Shown: positions 36,320 through 46,646, numbered from the stretch's first letter. The stretch: 64,000 nucleotides of DNA from Amycolatopsis sulphurea (GCF_002564045.1 NZ_PDJK01000002.1:3658001-3722000), one strand, 5' to 3'. Translations and numbers: made by a program. Notes: generated by a model from the letters alone, not told the origin.

Positions 36320-36955
36320 TCAGGAGGTCAGCTCGGCCATCCAGCTTGCGAAGAAGTGGCGCACTGCGAATGTCTCCTCGAGCGCGACCGGAAGCTCATG
36401 GTCGGCGAAGCGGCTCAGGGTGCGCAACATTTCGCTGAACACCGAGATGTCGAAACCGGGATCCTGTTGCTCGGCGAGGGCGAGTAGCCGTGGCTTGGGA
36501 TATGTCGCGGACAAGGCGTATACGTCGGTGAAGTCACGGGCTTCAGCACGGTCGAAGAGCGCTATCACCTTCTTGCCCGCAAGTTCTTCCCGATTGAAGG
36601 CCGGACCAAGGAAGGTCAACGTCGGCGGGCTGCGGGGCGGGGCGTCGAGCGCCAAGTCGAGCACGAGATCGTCCGGGCCGGTCACCACCAGCCGGCAGAA
36701 CGTGATGGCATCACGGATCCGGCGCACCTGCCAACCACGCGCTGCGGCGGCGGCTTCCAAGGCGTCCCTGGCGTCCGGCACGTCGCCGCGGCCGGGACTG
36801 GCGAAGAAGTCCAAGTCCTGCGTCGGCCGGTTCGTCAGGCGTTGTGCAACCAGTGCGGCGCCCCCGGCAAGCAGAAAACCGTCGCTTTGCGGTAGCTCGA
36901 AGAACATCTGCGCGACTGTTACTTGAAACGGGGTCAGCGCTTCCGATGAGCTCAC
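36320..36955 (-). CDS. AbiEii/AbiGii-type nucleotidyltransferase toxin
   Basis: The 211-residue protein has the nucleotidyltransferase motif GGAAL (31-35) followed by RPTQDLDFF (Asp47, Asp49). The later AbiEii signature AGKKVIALFDRAEARDFTDV is also present. AbiEii toxins transfer nucleotides to RNA targets and stop growth. The GTG at 36955 overlaps the stop of the upstream antitoxin gene (GTGA), the normal order antitoxin then toxin. It is inserted between manA and the cation efflux gene, which breaks the conserved gene order. Confidence 0.85.
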   Translation of the reverse strand: MSSSEALTPFQVTVAQMFFELPQSDGFLLAGGAALVAQRLTNRPTQDLDFFASPGRGDVPDARDALEAAAAARGWQVRRIRDAITFCRLVVTGPDDLVLDLALDAPPRSPPTLTFLGPAFNREELAGKKVIALFDRAEARDFTDVYALSATYPKPRLLALAEQQDPGFDISVFSEMLRTLSRFADHELPVALEETFAVRHFFASWMAELTS

Positions 36956-37473
36956 GTCAAGTGCTCATGCCGGGCGTTGTGGACGAGCGTCTCCCATCCG
37001 GAGCGAACGTCGCGCGGAAGGACGAGCTCATCCCACAGATCGATCAGCAGCGCGCCGTCGATGTACTCGATGATGTGGTCGCCGGTACCTTCTCTCAGCA
37101 CGATCTCGTAGAGCCGCGCCCGGTCCGCGCGCGCGGCGAGATCAAACCGGCGATCCGGTTCCGACCAGTTCAGCTCCACCGGCAGGACGACCGATGCGAA
37201 TGCCTTGGCCAGGGGAAGCCGGGGTAGCGCGGAAGGAAGCGAGATCGAGCGACCGCCGGGAGCGGACTGCTCGTGGAAAACGATCCGGGATTCCAGCGCC
37301 AGCTCGAACCCCGCGCCGGCCAGCAGCCGGGTGACGGTGTCGAGGGTGGGGGACTTCCTGCCTCGTTCGTAAGCGGACAGCGTCGGCCGTGAGGTGCCTG
37401 CTCGCTGTGCCAGCTCGTGCTGGCTCAGTTCGGCCGCGCGGCGTGCTTCCGCCAGTAATTCACCAGTACGCAT
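36952..37473 (-). CDS. HTH (XRE) antitoxin of the AbiE-type pair
   Basis: The 173-residue protein has an N-terminal XRE helix-turn-helix (LSQHELAQRAGTSRPTLSAY, ERGRKSPTLDTV) and a C-terminal domain of about 100 residues (ARLYEIVLREGTGDHIIEYI, DGALLIDLWDELVLP). This pairing of an XRE domain with an AbiEii toxin is a known variant of the usual AbiEi antitoxin. ATG 37473 has GGTGGGG close by. Two palindromes upstream are probable autoregulatory sites. Confidence 0.82.
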   Translation of the reverse strand: MRTGELLAEARRAAELSQHELAQRAGTSRPTLSAYERGRKSPTLDTVTRLLAGAGFELALESRIVFHEQSAPGGRSISLPSALPRLPLAKAFASVVLPVELNWSEPDRRFDLAARADRARLYEIVLREGTGDHIIEYIDGALLIDLWDELVLPRDVRSGWETLVHNARHEHLT

Positions 37474-37524
37474 TGCCCCACCTGATCGCCGCCCCACCTG
37501 AATCGCCCGACTTGAGCTGTGTAT

Positions 37525-37575
37525 GTATCCGAAAGGATACCATAGGCGAGGGGTTCACTGTATCTCATGGGATAC
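37525..37575. promoter_or_regulatory. Paired palindromic operators of the AbiE-type operon
   Basis: GTATCC-GAAA-GGATAC (37525-37540) and GTATCT-CATG-GGATAC (37560-37575) share one form with a 4-base spacer, and their centres are 35 bases apart. They lie 52-102 bases upstream of the antitoxin ATG. An XRE dimer could bind each. The GAT(T)CAGGTGGGGC direct repeat at 37475-37505 lies in the leader. Confidence 0.7.
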
Positions 37576-37678
37576 CTTGGCGGGCGGCTGCCGGGAATCG
37601 GCCTGCGCGTACCCGGCCCATCTCCACCATCTAGGCTGCCCTCCGGGCAATTCGGGCGCCGACCAACGGGAGCAGGCC

Positions 37679-38593
37679 GTGTCAGCTGGTGGGGGTAGCA
37701 AGGCGATCATCGCGGCGTTGTTCGCGAATGCCGGGATCGCGGTGGCCAAGTTCGCCGGGTTCCTGGTCACCGGGTCCTCTTCGATGCTGGCCGAGTCGGT
37801 GCACTCGGTGGCGGACACCGCCAACCAGGGGTTGCTGCTGCTGGGCAAGAAGTCCGCGCAGCGGCGGGCCACCCGCGAGCATCCGTTCGGGTTCGGGCGG
37901 GAGCGGTACTTCTACTCGTTCATCGTCGCGTTGCTGCTGTTCACGCTCGGTGCGGCGTTCGCGTTGTACGAGGGTGTCCACAAGGTGCTCGAACCGGAGC
38001 CGCTGGAGACGCCGCTGGTCGCGGTGATCATCCTGGTCGTCGCGATCTGCCTGGAGAGCTACAGTTTCGCCACCGCGATCAGCGAAGCGCGCGAGATCAA
38101 GGGCGGGGTCGGCTGGTGGCGGTTCATCCGGCAGGCCAAGGAACCCGAACTGCCGGTGGTGCTGCTGGAGGACGCCGGCGCGCTGGCCGGGCTGGTGCTC
38201 GCGCTGGCCGGGGTCGGCCTTTCGGTGCTCACCGGCGACCCGGTGTTCGACGGACTCGGCACCGTGGCGATCGGGCTGCTGCTCGGCGTGATCGCGGTGA
38301 TCCTGATCGTGGAGATGAAGAGCCTGCTGATCGGCGAAGGCGCCACCGAGTCCGAACTGGACACCATCGTCGACGAGCTGGCCGCGGGCAAGGTCGAGCG
38401 GGTGATCCACATCCGCACCCAGTATCTCGGCCCGGACGAGCTGCTCGTGGCCGCCAAGCTCGCGCTGGTCCCCGGTCTCGACACCGAGCAGGTGGCCACC
38501 GCGATCGACGACGCGGAGACCCGGGTACGGGCGAAACTGCCGGTGGCCTCGTTGATCTACCTCGAGCCGGACCTCGATCGCACGCCCCGGTGA
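37679..38593 (+). CDS. Cation diffusion facilitator family transporter
   Basis: The 304-residue protein has helices with the metal motif SMLAESVHSVADTANQ, followed by further helices and a C-terminal cytoplasmic domain (VERVIHIRTQYLGPDELLVA, LPVASLIYLEPD). It probably exports zinc or another divalent metal in exchange for protons. GTG 37679 follows GGGAG by 8 bases; the frame stays open upstream but has no start with a ribosome site. It lies right after the toxin-antitoxin control region. Confidence 0.92.
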   Translation: MSAGGGSKAIIAALFANAGIAVAKFAGFLVTGSSSMLAESVHSVADTANQGLLLLGKKSAQRRATREHPFGFGRERYFYSFIVALLLFTLGAAFALYEGVHKVLEPEPLETPLVAVIILVVAICLESYSFATAISEAREIKGGVGWWRFIRQAKEPELPVVLLEDAGALAGLVLALAGVGLSVLTGDPVFDGLGTVAIGLLLGVIAVILIVEMKSLLIGEGATESELDTIVDELAAGKVERVIHIRTQYLGPDELLVAAKLALVPGLDTEQVATAIDDAETRVRAKLPVASLIYLEPDLDRTPR

Positions 38594-38668
38594 CCTGCTG
38601 CGGATCGGTCCGGTGATCACCCGCTAGGGTGGTTGCCTGGTACCTGAAGTCCTTGCAGGAGGTCAACG

Positions 38669-40201
38669 TTGCCCGGCACAGGGTTGTGGCGCACCAAGTC
38701 GATCGAACAGTCGATCAGAGATACCGACGAGCCGGGCAGCCGGCTACGGCGGAACCTGAGTGCCTGGGATCTGACCGTATTCGGCGTGGCGGTGGTCGTC
38801 GGCGCCGGGATCTTCACGCTCACCGCGCGCACCGCGGGTGACTACGCCGGCCCGTCGGTGCCGGTCGCGTTCGTGATGGCGGCGATCGCCTGCGGGCTGG
38901 CCGCACTCTGCTACGCGGAGTTCGCCTCGACGGTGCCGGTGGCGGGCAGCGCCTACACGTTCTCCTACGCCACGTTCGGCGAATTCGTCGCGTGGATCAT
39001 CGGCTGGGACCTGATCCTGGAGCTGGCCGTCGGTGCCGCCGCCGTGTCGAAGGGCTGGTCGGCCTATCTGCAGACGGTGCTCGGTTACCTCTTCGGCGAC
39101 GACGCCAAGACGGTGATCGACCTCGGTGGCGGGTTCCAGATCGACTGGGGCGCGCTGATCGTGGTCCTGGCGCTGATCACCCTGCTGGTGCTGGGGACGA
39201 AGCTGTCCTCGCGGTTCTCCATGGTGGTCACGGGGATCAAGGTCGCCGTGGTGCTGTTCGTGATCGTGTTCGGCTTCTTCTACATCAAGAGCGCCAACTA
39301 CACGCCCTTCATCCCGCCGGGCAAGACCGCGGGCGGCGGCGGCGAGACCGGCGTGGACGCTTCGCTGTTCTCCGTGCTCGCGGGGGGCTCCAGCAGCTCG
39401 TTCGGGGTCTTCGGCCTGCTGGCCGCGGCCTCGGTGGTGTTCTTCGCCTTCATCGGGTTCGACATCGTCGCGACCACCGCGGAGGAGACGCGCAACCCGC
39501 AGAAGTCCGTGCCGCGCGGCATCTTCGGCTCGCTGGCCATCGTGACCGTGCTGTACGTGGCGGTGTCGCTGGTGGTCGTCGGCATGACGCCCTACACCGA
39601 CCTGGCCACGTCCGCGGGCGACGGCAGCCACAAAACCCTCGCTACGGCGTTCTCCGCGAACGGCGTGAACTGGGCGGCGAACCTGATCTCCGTCGGCGCG
39701 CTGATCGGCCTTACCACCGTCGTCATGGTCCTGATGCTGGGCCAGATCCGGATCATCTTCGCGATGTCGCGCGACGGCCTGATGCCGCGCAGCCTCGCCA
39801 AGACCAGCGAACGCGGCACGCCGAAGCGCGCGACCATCGTGGTCGGCACCCTGGTCGCCGTCGGGGCCACCTTCTTCCCGGCCGAAAAGCTGGAAGAAAT
39901 GGTGAACGTCGGCACGCTGTTCGCGTTCATCCTGGTGTCCGCCGGGGTGCTGGTGCTGCGCCGCACCCGCCCGGACCTGCCGCGCGTGTTCAAGGTCAAG
40001 GGGGTCTGGGTGATCGCGCCGGTGGCCATCCTGATCTGCCTGTGGCTGATGCTGAACCTGACCGTCCTCACCTGGCTGCGGTTCATCGTGTGGATGGCGG
40101 TCGGGGTGGTGGTCTACTTCGCCTACGGTCGCCGCAATTCCCTGCTGGGCAAGCGAGTGTCCGGCGAACAGGCCGTGCCCGCCGAGGTCCCCGAAAGCTG
40201 A
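38669..40201 (+). CDS. APC-family amino acid permease
   Basis: The 510-residue transporter has about twelve helices. The first holds the unwound substrate motif GAGIFTLTA, and LSAWDLTVFGVAVVVGAGIF fits the cationic amino acid transporter group. A conserved IGFDIVATTAEETRNPQKSVP is present. The TTG start is supported by AGGAGG 8 bases upstream. A TAGGGT -10-like box lies near 38625. An APC permease also occupies this position in M. tuberculosis (Rv3253c). Confidence 0.92.
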   Translation: MPGTGLWRTKSIEQSIRDTDEPGSRLRRNLSAWDLTVFGVAVVVGAGIFTLTARTAGDYAGPSVPVAFVMAAIACGLAALCYAEFASTVPVAGSAYTFSYATFGEFVAWIIGWDLILELAVGAAAVSKGWSAYLQTVLGYLFGDDAKTVIDLGGGFQIDWGALIVVLALITLLVLGTKLSSRFSMVVTGIKVAVVLFVIVFGFFYIKSANYTPFIPPGKTAGGGGETGVDASLFSVLAGGSSSSFGVFGLLAAASVVFFAFIGFDIVATTAEETRNPQKSVPRGIFGSLAIVTVLYVAVSLVVVGMTPYTDLATSAGDGSHKTLATAFSANGVNWAANLISVGALIGLTTVVMVLMLGQIRIIFAMSRDGLMPRSLAKTSERGTPKRATIVVGTLVAVGATFFPAEKLEEMVNVGTLFAFILVSAGVLVLRRTRPDLPRVFKVKGVWVIAPVAILICLWLMLNLTVLTWLRFIVWMAVGVVVYFAYGRRNSLLGKRVSGEQAVPAEVPES

Positions 40202-40208
40202 GAACCAA

Positions 40209-40264
40209 GGCTGTGAAGGGGCCCTTCACGGACTCAGAGTCCGTGAAGGGGCCCCTTCACGGAT
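40209..40264. repeat. Nested palindromic element, copy 7 (convergent gap)
   Basis: GGCT, arm GTGAAGGGGCCCTTCAC (40213-40229), core GGACTCAGAGTCC, then an 18-base arm GTGAAGGGGCCCCTTCAC that is itself a perfect palindrome (40243-40260). It starts 8 bases after the permease stop and lies before the stop of the convergent membrane protein gene. Confidence 0.95.
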
Positions 40265-40292
40265 CTGCGACCGGAGAACTGAAAGGCCGGGG

Positions 40293-42572
40293 TCAGCGGG
40301 GCCGCGGCAGGTCGCTGAACAGCGAACCCTGCTCGCCGAGGGGCCGTACCTGTCCGGTACGGCCCAGCCCCGCGGCCATGGCCACGGCGTGGTCCCATTC
40401 CGGGTCCGCGACGTAATCGAGGTGCCGGAGCACACCGGGCGTCCAGCGGCGCCGTCCGTCCGGTGCGCGCAGCGGATCGGGCAGCCAGTGGTCGCCGCCC
40501 AGCACCAGGACGCCGGACTCCTCCGGGGTGGCTTCCAGCGGGCCGGTGCCGCCGGTCGGGAGGTAGCCGTCGCCCAGCAGGTGCCGGCCGCTGGTCTGGT
40601 GGCGCCAGGTGGTCACCCCGCCGCCGAAGATGTCCGTGCCCCGGCACAGTGCTCGCCAGCGTCCGTCGAGCTTGGCGAACAGCGTGGCCAGCGATTCCTG
40701 CGGCAGAACAGCGGGGAACGCGCGCTGATAGCCCCACTGCAGCGGGGAGCCCGCGGTGAGCAGCCCGAGCCGGCTCAGCTCGTCCTCCGGCAGCTCTTCG
40801 CTGAGCCGGGCGGCGGTGAGCACGGTCAGCACGCTGCCGAGGTTCAGCCCGGACAACACCACTCGCGTGCCGGGCTCGGCCAGGTGCTCCTTCACGCGCT
40901 CGGCCAGCTCGGGCACGACCTTGAGCGCGTAGCACGGCGGCACCCCGGGATGCGCTGCGCGTGGCCAGAACGAGACGAGATCCGACAGCGCACCCAGGTG
41001 CCTGCTGCGTTGCGGTGACCGCGCCGCCGAGTAGACGACCCGCAGCAGCCCGGCCGCGAGCCCGCCGAGCGCGAACACGCCGACCGTCGACACGGGCGCC
41101 AGCCAGGGTGGCTGCCGCAGCCCGAACCCGAAGCGCACGATGAGCAGCGCCACCGCGCCAACGCACAGGCCGAGCGACACGATCGTGGTCAGGTGGTGGA
41201 GGTGCCGGCGTTCCCAAGCCGACCTCGCCCAGGCGCGCGCGGCGTCCTGCTCCTGGCCCCGGTCGTGCTCCATCAGCCCGACGATCGGCGGCACCCCGCG
41301 GCGGCGACGGCGCAGCGGCACGGCGATCGCGTAGCCGGCGACCGAGACCAGCCCCATCAACGCGAGCCCGCCGCCCCACAACGCGGTGACCAGGTCGTAG
41401 GTCTTGGGCAGCTGCAGATCGTCGGTGCCGAGGAGCTGGCGGATCGCGAACGCCAGCCCGGCGCCGAACCCGCCACCGAGCAGCCCGGCCAGCGCGACCA
41501 CCGGCGCCGCGGCCCAGCCGCCGAGCCAGGGCCGCAGCCGGTGCGGCCGGTCTCGCCAGGTCTTCCTGGCCAGCAGCGCGGCGGGCACGAGCACGAGCGC
41601 GAACAACGTGGTGATCACGACCAGCGAGGCGCCAAGGCCTTCGACCGTGCCGTCGATGCCGGTACGGCGTTCTTTCGCCGGTACCGCCAGCAAAGCCGCC
41701 ACGATCGTCACCAGCGTGGCGAAGCCGATCAGAGTGCGCCGGGCGATCCGGCCGGTGTCGTTGCCGACTGCGGCACCGATGAGCACCGCGAGCACCAGCG
41801 CGAGCGTGCAGATCCACCCGATCAGCTGCGGCACCTGCTCCGGCGGCCGCAACGGCCCGCCGAACAGCGGCAGCGCGATACAGGCCAGCGCGGCGACGGT
41901 GTGCAGCGCGGACATCCCGTGGACCTCGGGGTCGGCATGCAGCTGCAGCGGAACCCGTTTACGTGCGCTGCGCGCGCCACCGCGCACGTGCCAGTTCGTG
42001 GACGAGATCCGGTGCAGCACGTACACCAGCACCAGCAGGGCAGCCACCCCGGCGCCGATCCGCAGTGGCTCCGCGCGCAGCCCGCTGGGCACCCAGCTCA
42101 GACAGGCTGTGCCGGGGGCGAGGCATTGGGTCGCGACGAGGTCGATCACCATGGCCGAGACCTGGCTGATCAGCAGCATCGTGAGCAGCACCGCGATGAT
42201 CCGCAGCAGCCCCCGGCACACCCCGCCGAGCCGGCGCGCGCGGTGGACCGGCGGGAGCATCCAGAACGCGACGTTCGCCAGCGAGAACGGGAACAGCAGC
42301 GCCCAGACCGCCTTCGCCGCACCACCGGAGGTCATGCCGGTCCACAAGTACCCTTCGAGGGTGCGCGGGATGGACCGGCCGAGCGCCGGGACGACCGGAC
42401 CCGGCGCGGGACGGCGGAGCCGGTCGGACGGGCGCACCACCCGGCCGAGCCCGTCGCCCGCCACGTCCACCGTCGACACCGCGTCGAGCAGGGTCTCCCC
42501 GCTCGTGCCGACCAGACCGGCCACGCGCAGCTCGACGATGCGGGTGTCGGGACCGGGGAGCGGGGCGGGCAC
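40293..42572 (-). CDS. Large polytopic membrane protein of unknown function (759 residues)
   Basis: The N-terminal 70 residues are soluble (RIVELRVAGLVGTSGETLLD). About ten membrane segments span residues 85-520. A C-terminal soluble domain of about 220 residues then follows. It contains TRVVLSGLNLGSVLTVLTAA, like the nucleophile elbow of an alpha/beta hydrolase but with Asn where Ser is usual, and later LLTAGSPLQWGYQRAFP, as in lipases. GTG 42572 has GAGGAGAG about 5 bases upstream. It is divergent from ahcY by 85 bases. Function unknown. Confidence 0.75.
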   Translation of the reverse strand: MPAPLPGPDTRIVELRVAGLVGTSGETLLDAVSTVDVAGDGLGRVVRPSDRLRRPAPGPVVPALGRSIPRTLEGYLWTGMTSGGAAKAVWALLFPFSLANVAFWMLPPVHRARRLGGVCRGLLRIIAVLLTMLLISQVSAMVIDLVATQCLAPGTACLSWVPSGLRAEPLRIGAGVAALLVLVYVLHRISSTNWHVRGGARSARKRVPLQLHADPEVHGMSALHTVAALACIALPLFGGPLRPPEQVPQLIGWICTLALVLAVLIGAAVGNDTGRIARRTLIGFATLVTIVAALLAVPAKERRTGIDGTVEGLGASLVVITTLFALVLVPAALLARKTWRDRPHRLRPWLGGWAAAPVVALAGLLGGGFGAGLAFAIRQLLGTDDLQLPKTYDLVTALWGGGLALMGLVSVAGYAIAVPLRRRRRGVPPIVGLMEHDRGQEQDAARAWARSAWERRHLHHLTTIVSLGLCVGAVALLIVRFGFGLRQPPWLAPVSTVGVFALGGLAAGLLRVVYSAARSPQRSRHLGALSDLVSFWPRAAHPGVPPCYALKVVPELAERVKEHLAEPGTRVVLSGLNLGSVLTVLTAARLSEELPEDELSRLGLLTAGSPLQWGYQRAFPAVLPQESLATLFAKLDGRWRALCRGTDIFGGGVTTWRHQTSGRHLLGDGYLPTGGTGPLEATPEESGVLVLGGDHWLPDPLRAPDGRRRWTPGVLRHLDYVADPEWDHAVAMAAGLGRTGQVRPLGEQGSLFSDLPRPR

Positions 42573-42657
42573 GGTGGTCTCTCCTCATCCGATCGAGTTG
42601 GGGCCGAGCCGACAACGGTACTGTTCAAGTGCCATCAAACCTTGGAGGAACCGCACT

Positions 42658-44166
<1,509 letters not shown>

Positions 44167-44177
44167 CGCACTGCCGG

Positions 44178-44212
44178 AAAACCGCCCCGGATTCGTTCTG
44201 GGGCGGTTTTTT
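44178..44212 (+). terminator. Intrinsic terminator of ahcY
   Basis: AAAACCGCCCC (44178-44188) pairs with GGGGCGGTTTT (44200-44210), followed by TT. It starts 12 bases past the stop and is the best classical terminator in the window. Confidence 0.93.
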
Positions 44213-44234
44213 GTCGGCAAATGAAAACAGTGAT

Positions 44235-44260
44235 AACCCTATTGGGTGATAGGCTATCTT
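44235..44260 (+). promoter_or_regulatory. Promoter and operator of the VapBC-type operon
   Basis: TATCTT (44255-44260) is 7 bases from the GTG at 44267, so the transcript is probably leaderless. GATAGGCTATC (44248-44258), a perfect palindrome around one base, covers the -10 box. ACCC-TATT-GGGT lies just upstream. Autorepression by the antitoxin is expected. Confidence 0.55.
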
Positions 44261-44266
44261 GGTGGG

Positions 44267-44554
44267 GTGAGACAATTGATCACCCGCATCGACGACGAGC
44301 TGCACGCCCGGCTGAAGGCGCGAGCCGCGGCCGAGGGGCGCACGCTCAACGACCTGGTCACCGAGGCCCTGCGGGGCGTGCTCGCGCAGGAGGAGAGTCC
44401 GCGGCAGTGGAAGGAAAGGCTGCTGGCGGAAGGGAAACTGGTCTCGTTCGAACCGGCCCGGGAACCGGTCGGACTGGACGAGCTGGAGTGGCGGTCGCAG
44501 GGCTGGGGCACTGCGGTCAGCGAGGCACTCGACTGGACGAGGGGGGACCGGTGA
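44267..44554 (+). CDS. VapB/FitA-type antitoxin
   Basis: The 95-residue protein begins VRQLITRIDDELHARLKARA, then AAEGRTLNDLVTEALRGVL. This is a ribbon-helix-helix DNA-binding fold of the FitA/VapB kind. The C-terminal half would wrap the toxin. It overlaps the toxin gene by 4 bases (GTGA). It sits after the ahcY terminator, between ahcY and tmk. Confidence 0.83.
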   Translation: MRQLITRIDDELHARLKARAAAEGRTLNDLVTEALRGVLAQEESPRQWKERLLAEGKLVSFEPAREPVGLDELEWRSQGWGTAVSEALDWTRGDR

Positions 44555-44994
44555 CCGTCTACTACGCCGACCCGAGTGCGGTGGTGAGCGCCTTCGTCGC
44601 CGATGAGCCGCAGCATTCCGAGCTGCGCGAGTTGCTGTTCGGTGGTGACCACCGGGTGCTGACCAGTGAACTGACCCGAATCGAATGGGCGAGTGTGATG
44701 ACGGCGGCGGAACGTACCGGCCGGATTCCCGATGCCCGCGAGTTCCTCGATGAATTCGACGCGCTGGGCCGTGATGCTGCGCTGGGCCTCATTCCGTTCC
44801 GGCCCGCGCGCATCTTCCGCCCGGCACAGCGGCTGGTCGCCGAGAACCACCCGCTGCGCACCCTCGGCGCACTGCACCTCGCCGTGGCCATACACGAGAC
44901 CGCGGATCTGACCGGCGGCGAGCCGATCACCCTGGTCACCCGGGACGAGCGGCAGGCCGACGCCGCGAAGGCCAACGGGTTGCTCGTGTACTAG
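44551..44994 (+). CDS. VapC-type PIN-domain toxin, one catalytic acid replaced
   Basis: The 147-residue PIN protein has Asp7 (YYADPSA), Glu45 (RIEW) and Asp132 (VTRDERQADAA). The third acidic residue, normally Asp in the DALHLA motif, is Gly106 (RTLGALHLAVA). PIN toxins cut RNA with a metal ion held by these acids, so activity may be weak or lost. GTG 44551 overlaps the antitoxin stop. Confidence 0.85.
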   Translation: MTVYYADPSAVVSAFVADEPQHSELRELLFGGDHRVLTSELTRIEWASVMTAAERTGRIPDAREFLDEFDALGRDAALGLIPFRPARIFRPAQRLVAENHPLRTLGALHLAVAIHETADLTGGEPITLVTRDERQADAAKANGLLVY

Positions 44995-45185
44995 GCCGAC
45001 AGGGTGCCGTCTCTCCGGTGCGCCCGGCAAATCGGGCGGAGTTTCCCAGCCCTTTAGGACAGAATGATCGGTCTGGCCGGTCATGGTCGGGCGGTATGCC
45101 TTGCCGGGCCGGGCGCACCGGTCGAAGGATCGTGCTCGTCCGGGCTTCCGGGCGTTTTCCACCGGTCAGAGAGGTGTGCTCAGTG

Positions 45186-45401
45186 ATGCGCAAAGTGTGG
45201 ATGGCCTTGGCGGTCGCCGCCGCGGCGACAGTAATGGTCGCTCCGGCGGCGTCCGCGGGGACGAACTACCCCGCCGGAGTGTTCCCCAGCATGGACGCCG
45301 CGAGGGCGAGCTGTGATGCCGGGATTGCCCAGGGACGCTGGAAGGCGTGCAGTTACCAGCCGCTCGGGGGTGGGCAGGCGCAGCTGTGGGTCTTCATCTG
45401 A
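45186..45401 (+). CDS. Small secreted protein with two cysteines
   Basis: The 71-residue protein has a signal peptide (MRKVWMALAVAAAATVMVAP, cleavage after AASA near 24). The mature part is about 47 residues (GTNYPAGVFPSMDAARASCD, then AGIAQGRWKACSYQPLGGGQ). Two Cys could form a disulfide. GAGAGG is about 12 bases before the ATG; a GTG 3 bases earlier is also possible. No family was recognised beyond general small secreted actinobacterial proteins. Confidence 0.75.
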   Translation: MRKVWMALAVAAAATVMVAPAASAGTNYPAGVFPSMDAARASCDAGIAQGRWKACSYQPLGGGQAQLWVFI

Positions 45402-45411
45402 CCGGAGGAGG

Positions 45412-46344
45412 TCAGTTCCACTCCACCGCGATACCGGACAGCCCCGGTCCGGTATCGCGGAAATAGCCACTGGTCACGCCGCCGGTGTCGCAGGCGAGCT
45501 CCTCCGCCTCCACCGGCAGGGCGTCGTCGCGGGCGCGGACCTCGCGAGTGCAGCGGGCGGGCATCGCTGCCGGCGGGAACTGCAGCTGCAGCAGGTAGCT
45601 GGCGCACTGGTCGCGCAGCATCCGGTAGTAGCCGGGGAACAGCGCGGCCGAATCGTCGCGCACCTCGAAGCAGAACACGTGGATGTCGCCCTCGCCGAGC
45701 TTGCGGTCGAACAGCAGTTCGGTGGCCATCGTCTCGCTTTCGGGGTGCCGGCGGATCCGGCCGACCCGGCAGCCCTCCGCGGTGCGCATCTCGACGTCGC
45801 CGATCCGGCAGCCGGGATCGCCGTTGTACACCGTGACGTACCGGTCCGGCCCGTGCCGCCGGGCGCGGGTGACCAGCCGGGTGCGGATGCTGACCTGGTG
45901 CCGGTGCTCGTCCACGGTGATCTGGTCGTGCACGGCGAGCATCTCCAGATCGGCGTTGGAATGCTGGGCCGCGGGCGCCACGCCCAGTTCGTCGAGCAGC
46001 TGCTCGACGATCGAGCCCATCCCGCCGGAGCGCAGATCGTGGAACGAGGCGGCGGCCTGGTGCCCGCGCGGCCGGGCGGTGCGCGGGCCGATCAGCACCA
46101 CCAGCGAATCGGCGGGCAGCTGCAGCACCGATTCGAGGGCGCGGACGGCGGGCAGCGCCTTGGGTACCTCCGGCTGGCGGAGCCCGCGTTGCCAGTAGCT
46201 CAGGGTCGACTGTCCGATGTGGACGCCGCGGAGCGCGAGGTGGGCCCGCAGCCGGGCCAGTGACAGGCCGCGGTGTGCGATGGCCAGCCGCAGTGCCAGA
46301 TGGAACTCGCCGGTGCGCAGCGCTTCGGCCAGTTCGGGCGGCAC
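45412..46344 (-). CDS. HTH transcriptional regulator with a C-terminal sensor-like domain
   Basis: About 310 residues. The N-terminal helix-turn-helix lies in LALRLAIAHRGLSLARLRAH and the following GQSTLSYWQRGLRQPEVPKA. The remainder is beta-rich (YVTVYNGDPGCRIGDVEMRT, DIHVFCFEVRDDSAALFPGY) with Cys near the end. Start uncertain: GTG 46344 was chosen because the sequence upstream has much lower third-position GC; GTG 46461 would add 39 residues. A 22-bp palindrome about 100 bases upstream may be its operator. Confidence 0.75.
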   Translation of the reverse strand: MPPELAEALRTGEFHLALRLAIAHRGLSLARLRAHLALRGVHIGQSTLSYWQRGLRQPEVPKALPAVRALESVLQLPADSLVVLIGPRTARPRGHQAAASFHDLRSGGMGSIVEQLLDELGVAPAAQHSNADLEMLAVHDQITVDEHRHQVSIRTRLVTRARRHGPDRYVTVYNGDPGCRIGDVEMRTAEGCRVGRIRRHPESETMATELLFDRKLGEGDIHVFCFEVRDDSAALFPGYYRMLRDQCASYLLQLQFPPAAMPARCTREVRARDDALPVEAEELACDTGGVTSGYFRDTGPGLSGIAVEWN

Positions 46345-46439
46345 CTCACCGGGACCACGCTTGCCAGGTTCGATGATCAGTGGGCCTTCCCCGTTCTCAT
46401 GCCATCGCGGTCCCGCCGCCGGCCGGTCGCACGGCGGGC

Positions 46440-46461
46440 GTGAACACTCCGGAATGTTCAC
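46440..46461. promoter_or_regulatory. 22-bp palindrome, probable regulator operator
   Basis: GTGAACA (46440-46446) and TGTTCAC (46455-46461) flank CTCCGGAA; 20 of 22 positions are symmetric. A related half site GTGAA lies at about 46470. It sits between the leftward HTH regulator gene and the rightward membrane protein gene, so it could control both. Confidence 0.6.
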
Positions 46462-46646
46462 GGTAGCAGTGAATGGCGCCTCTTCCGACGACAGTTCGGT
46501 GGGCCTGGCCACGGCAGCCGGGCCGTTCCGCGTTCCGGCGCCGCCCCGGAATGTCCCCGCGGCGGCGGCGGCATCTTGCTCTCGGTGACCGCACTGTTCC
46601 ACTGTGATGATCACCGAAGACCAGATCGGTGGGAGGTTTCCGTGCC

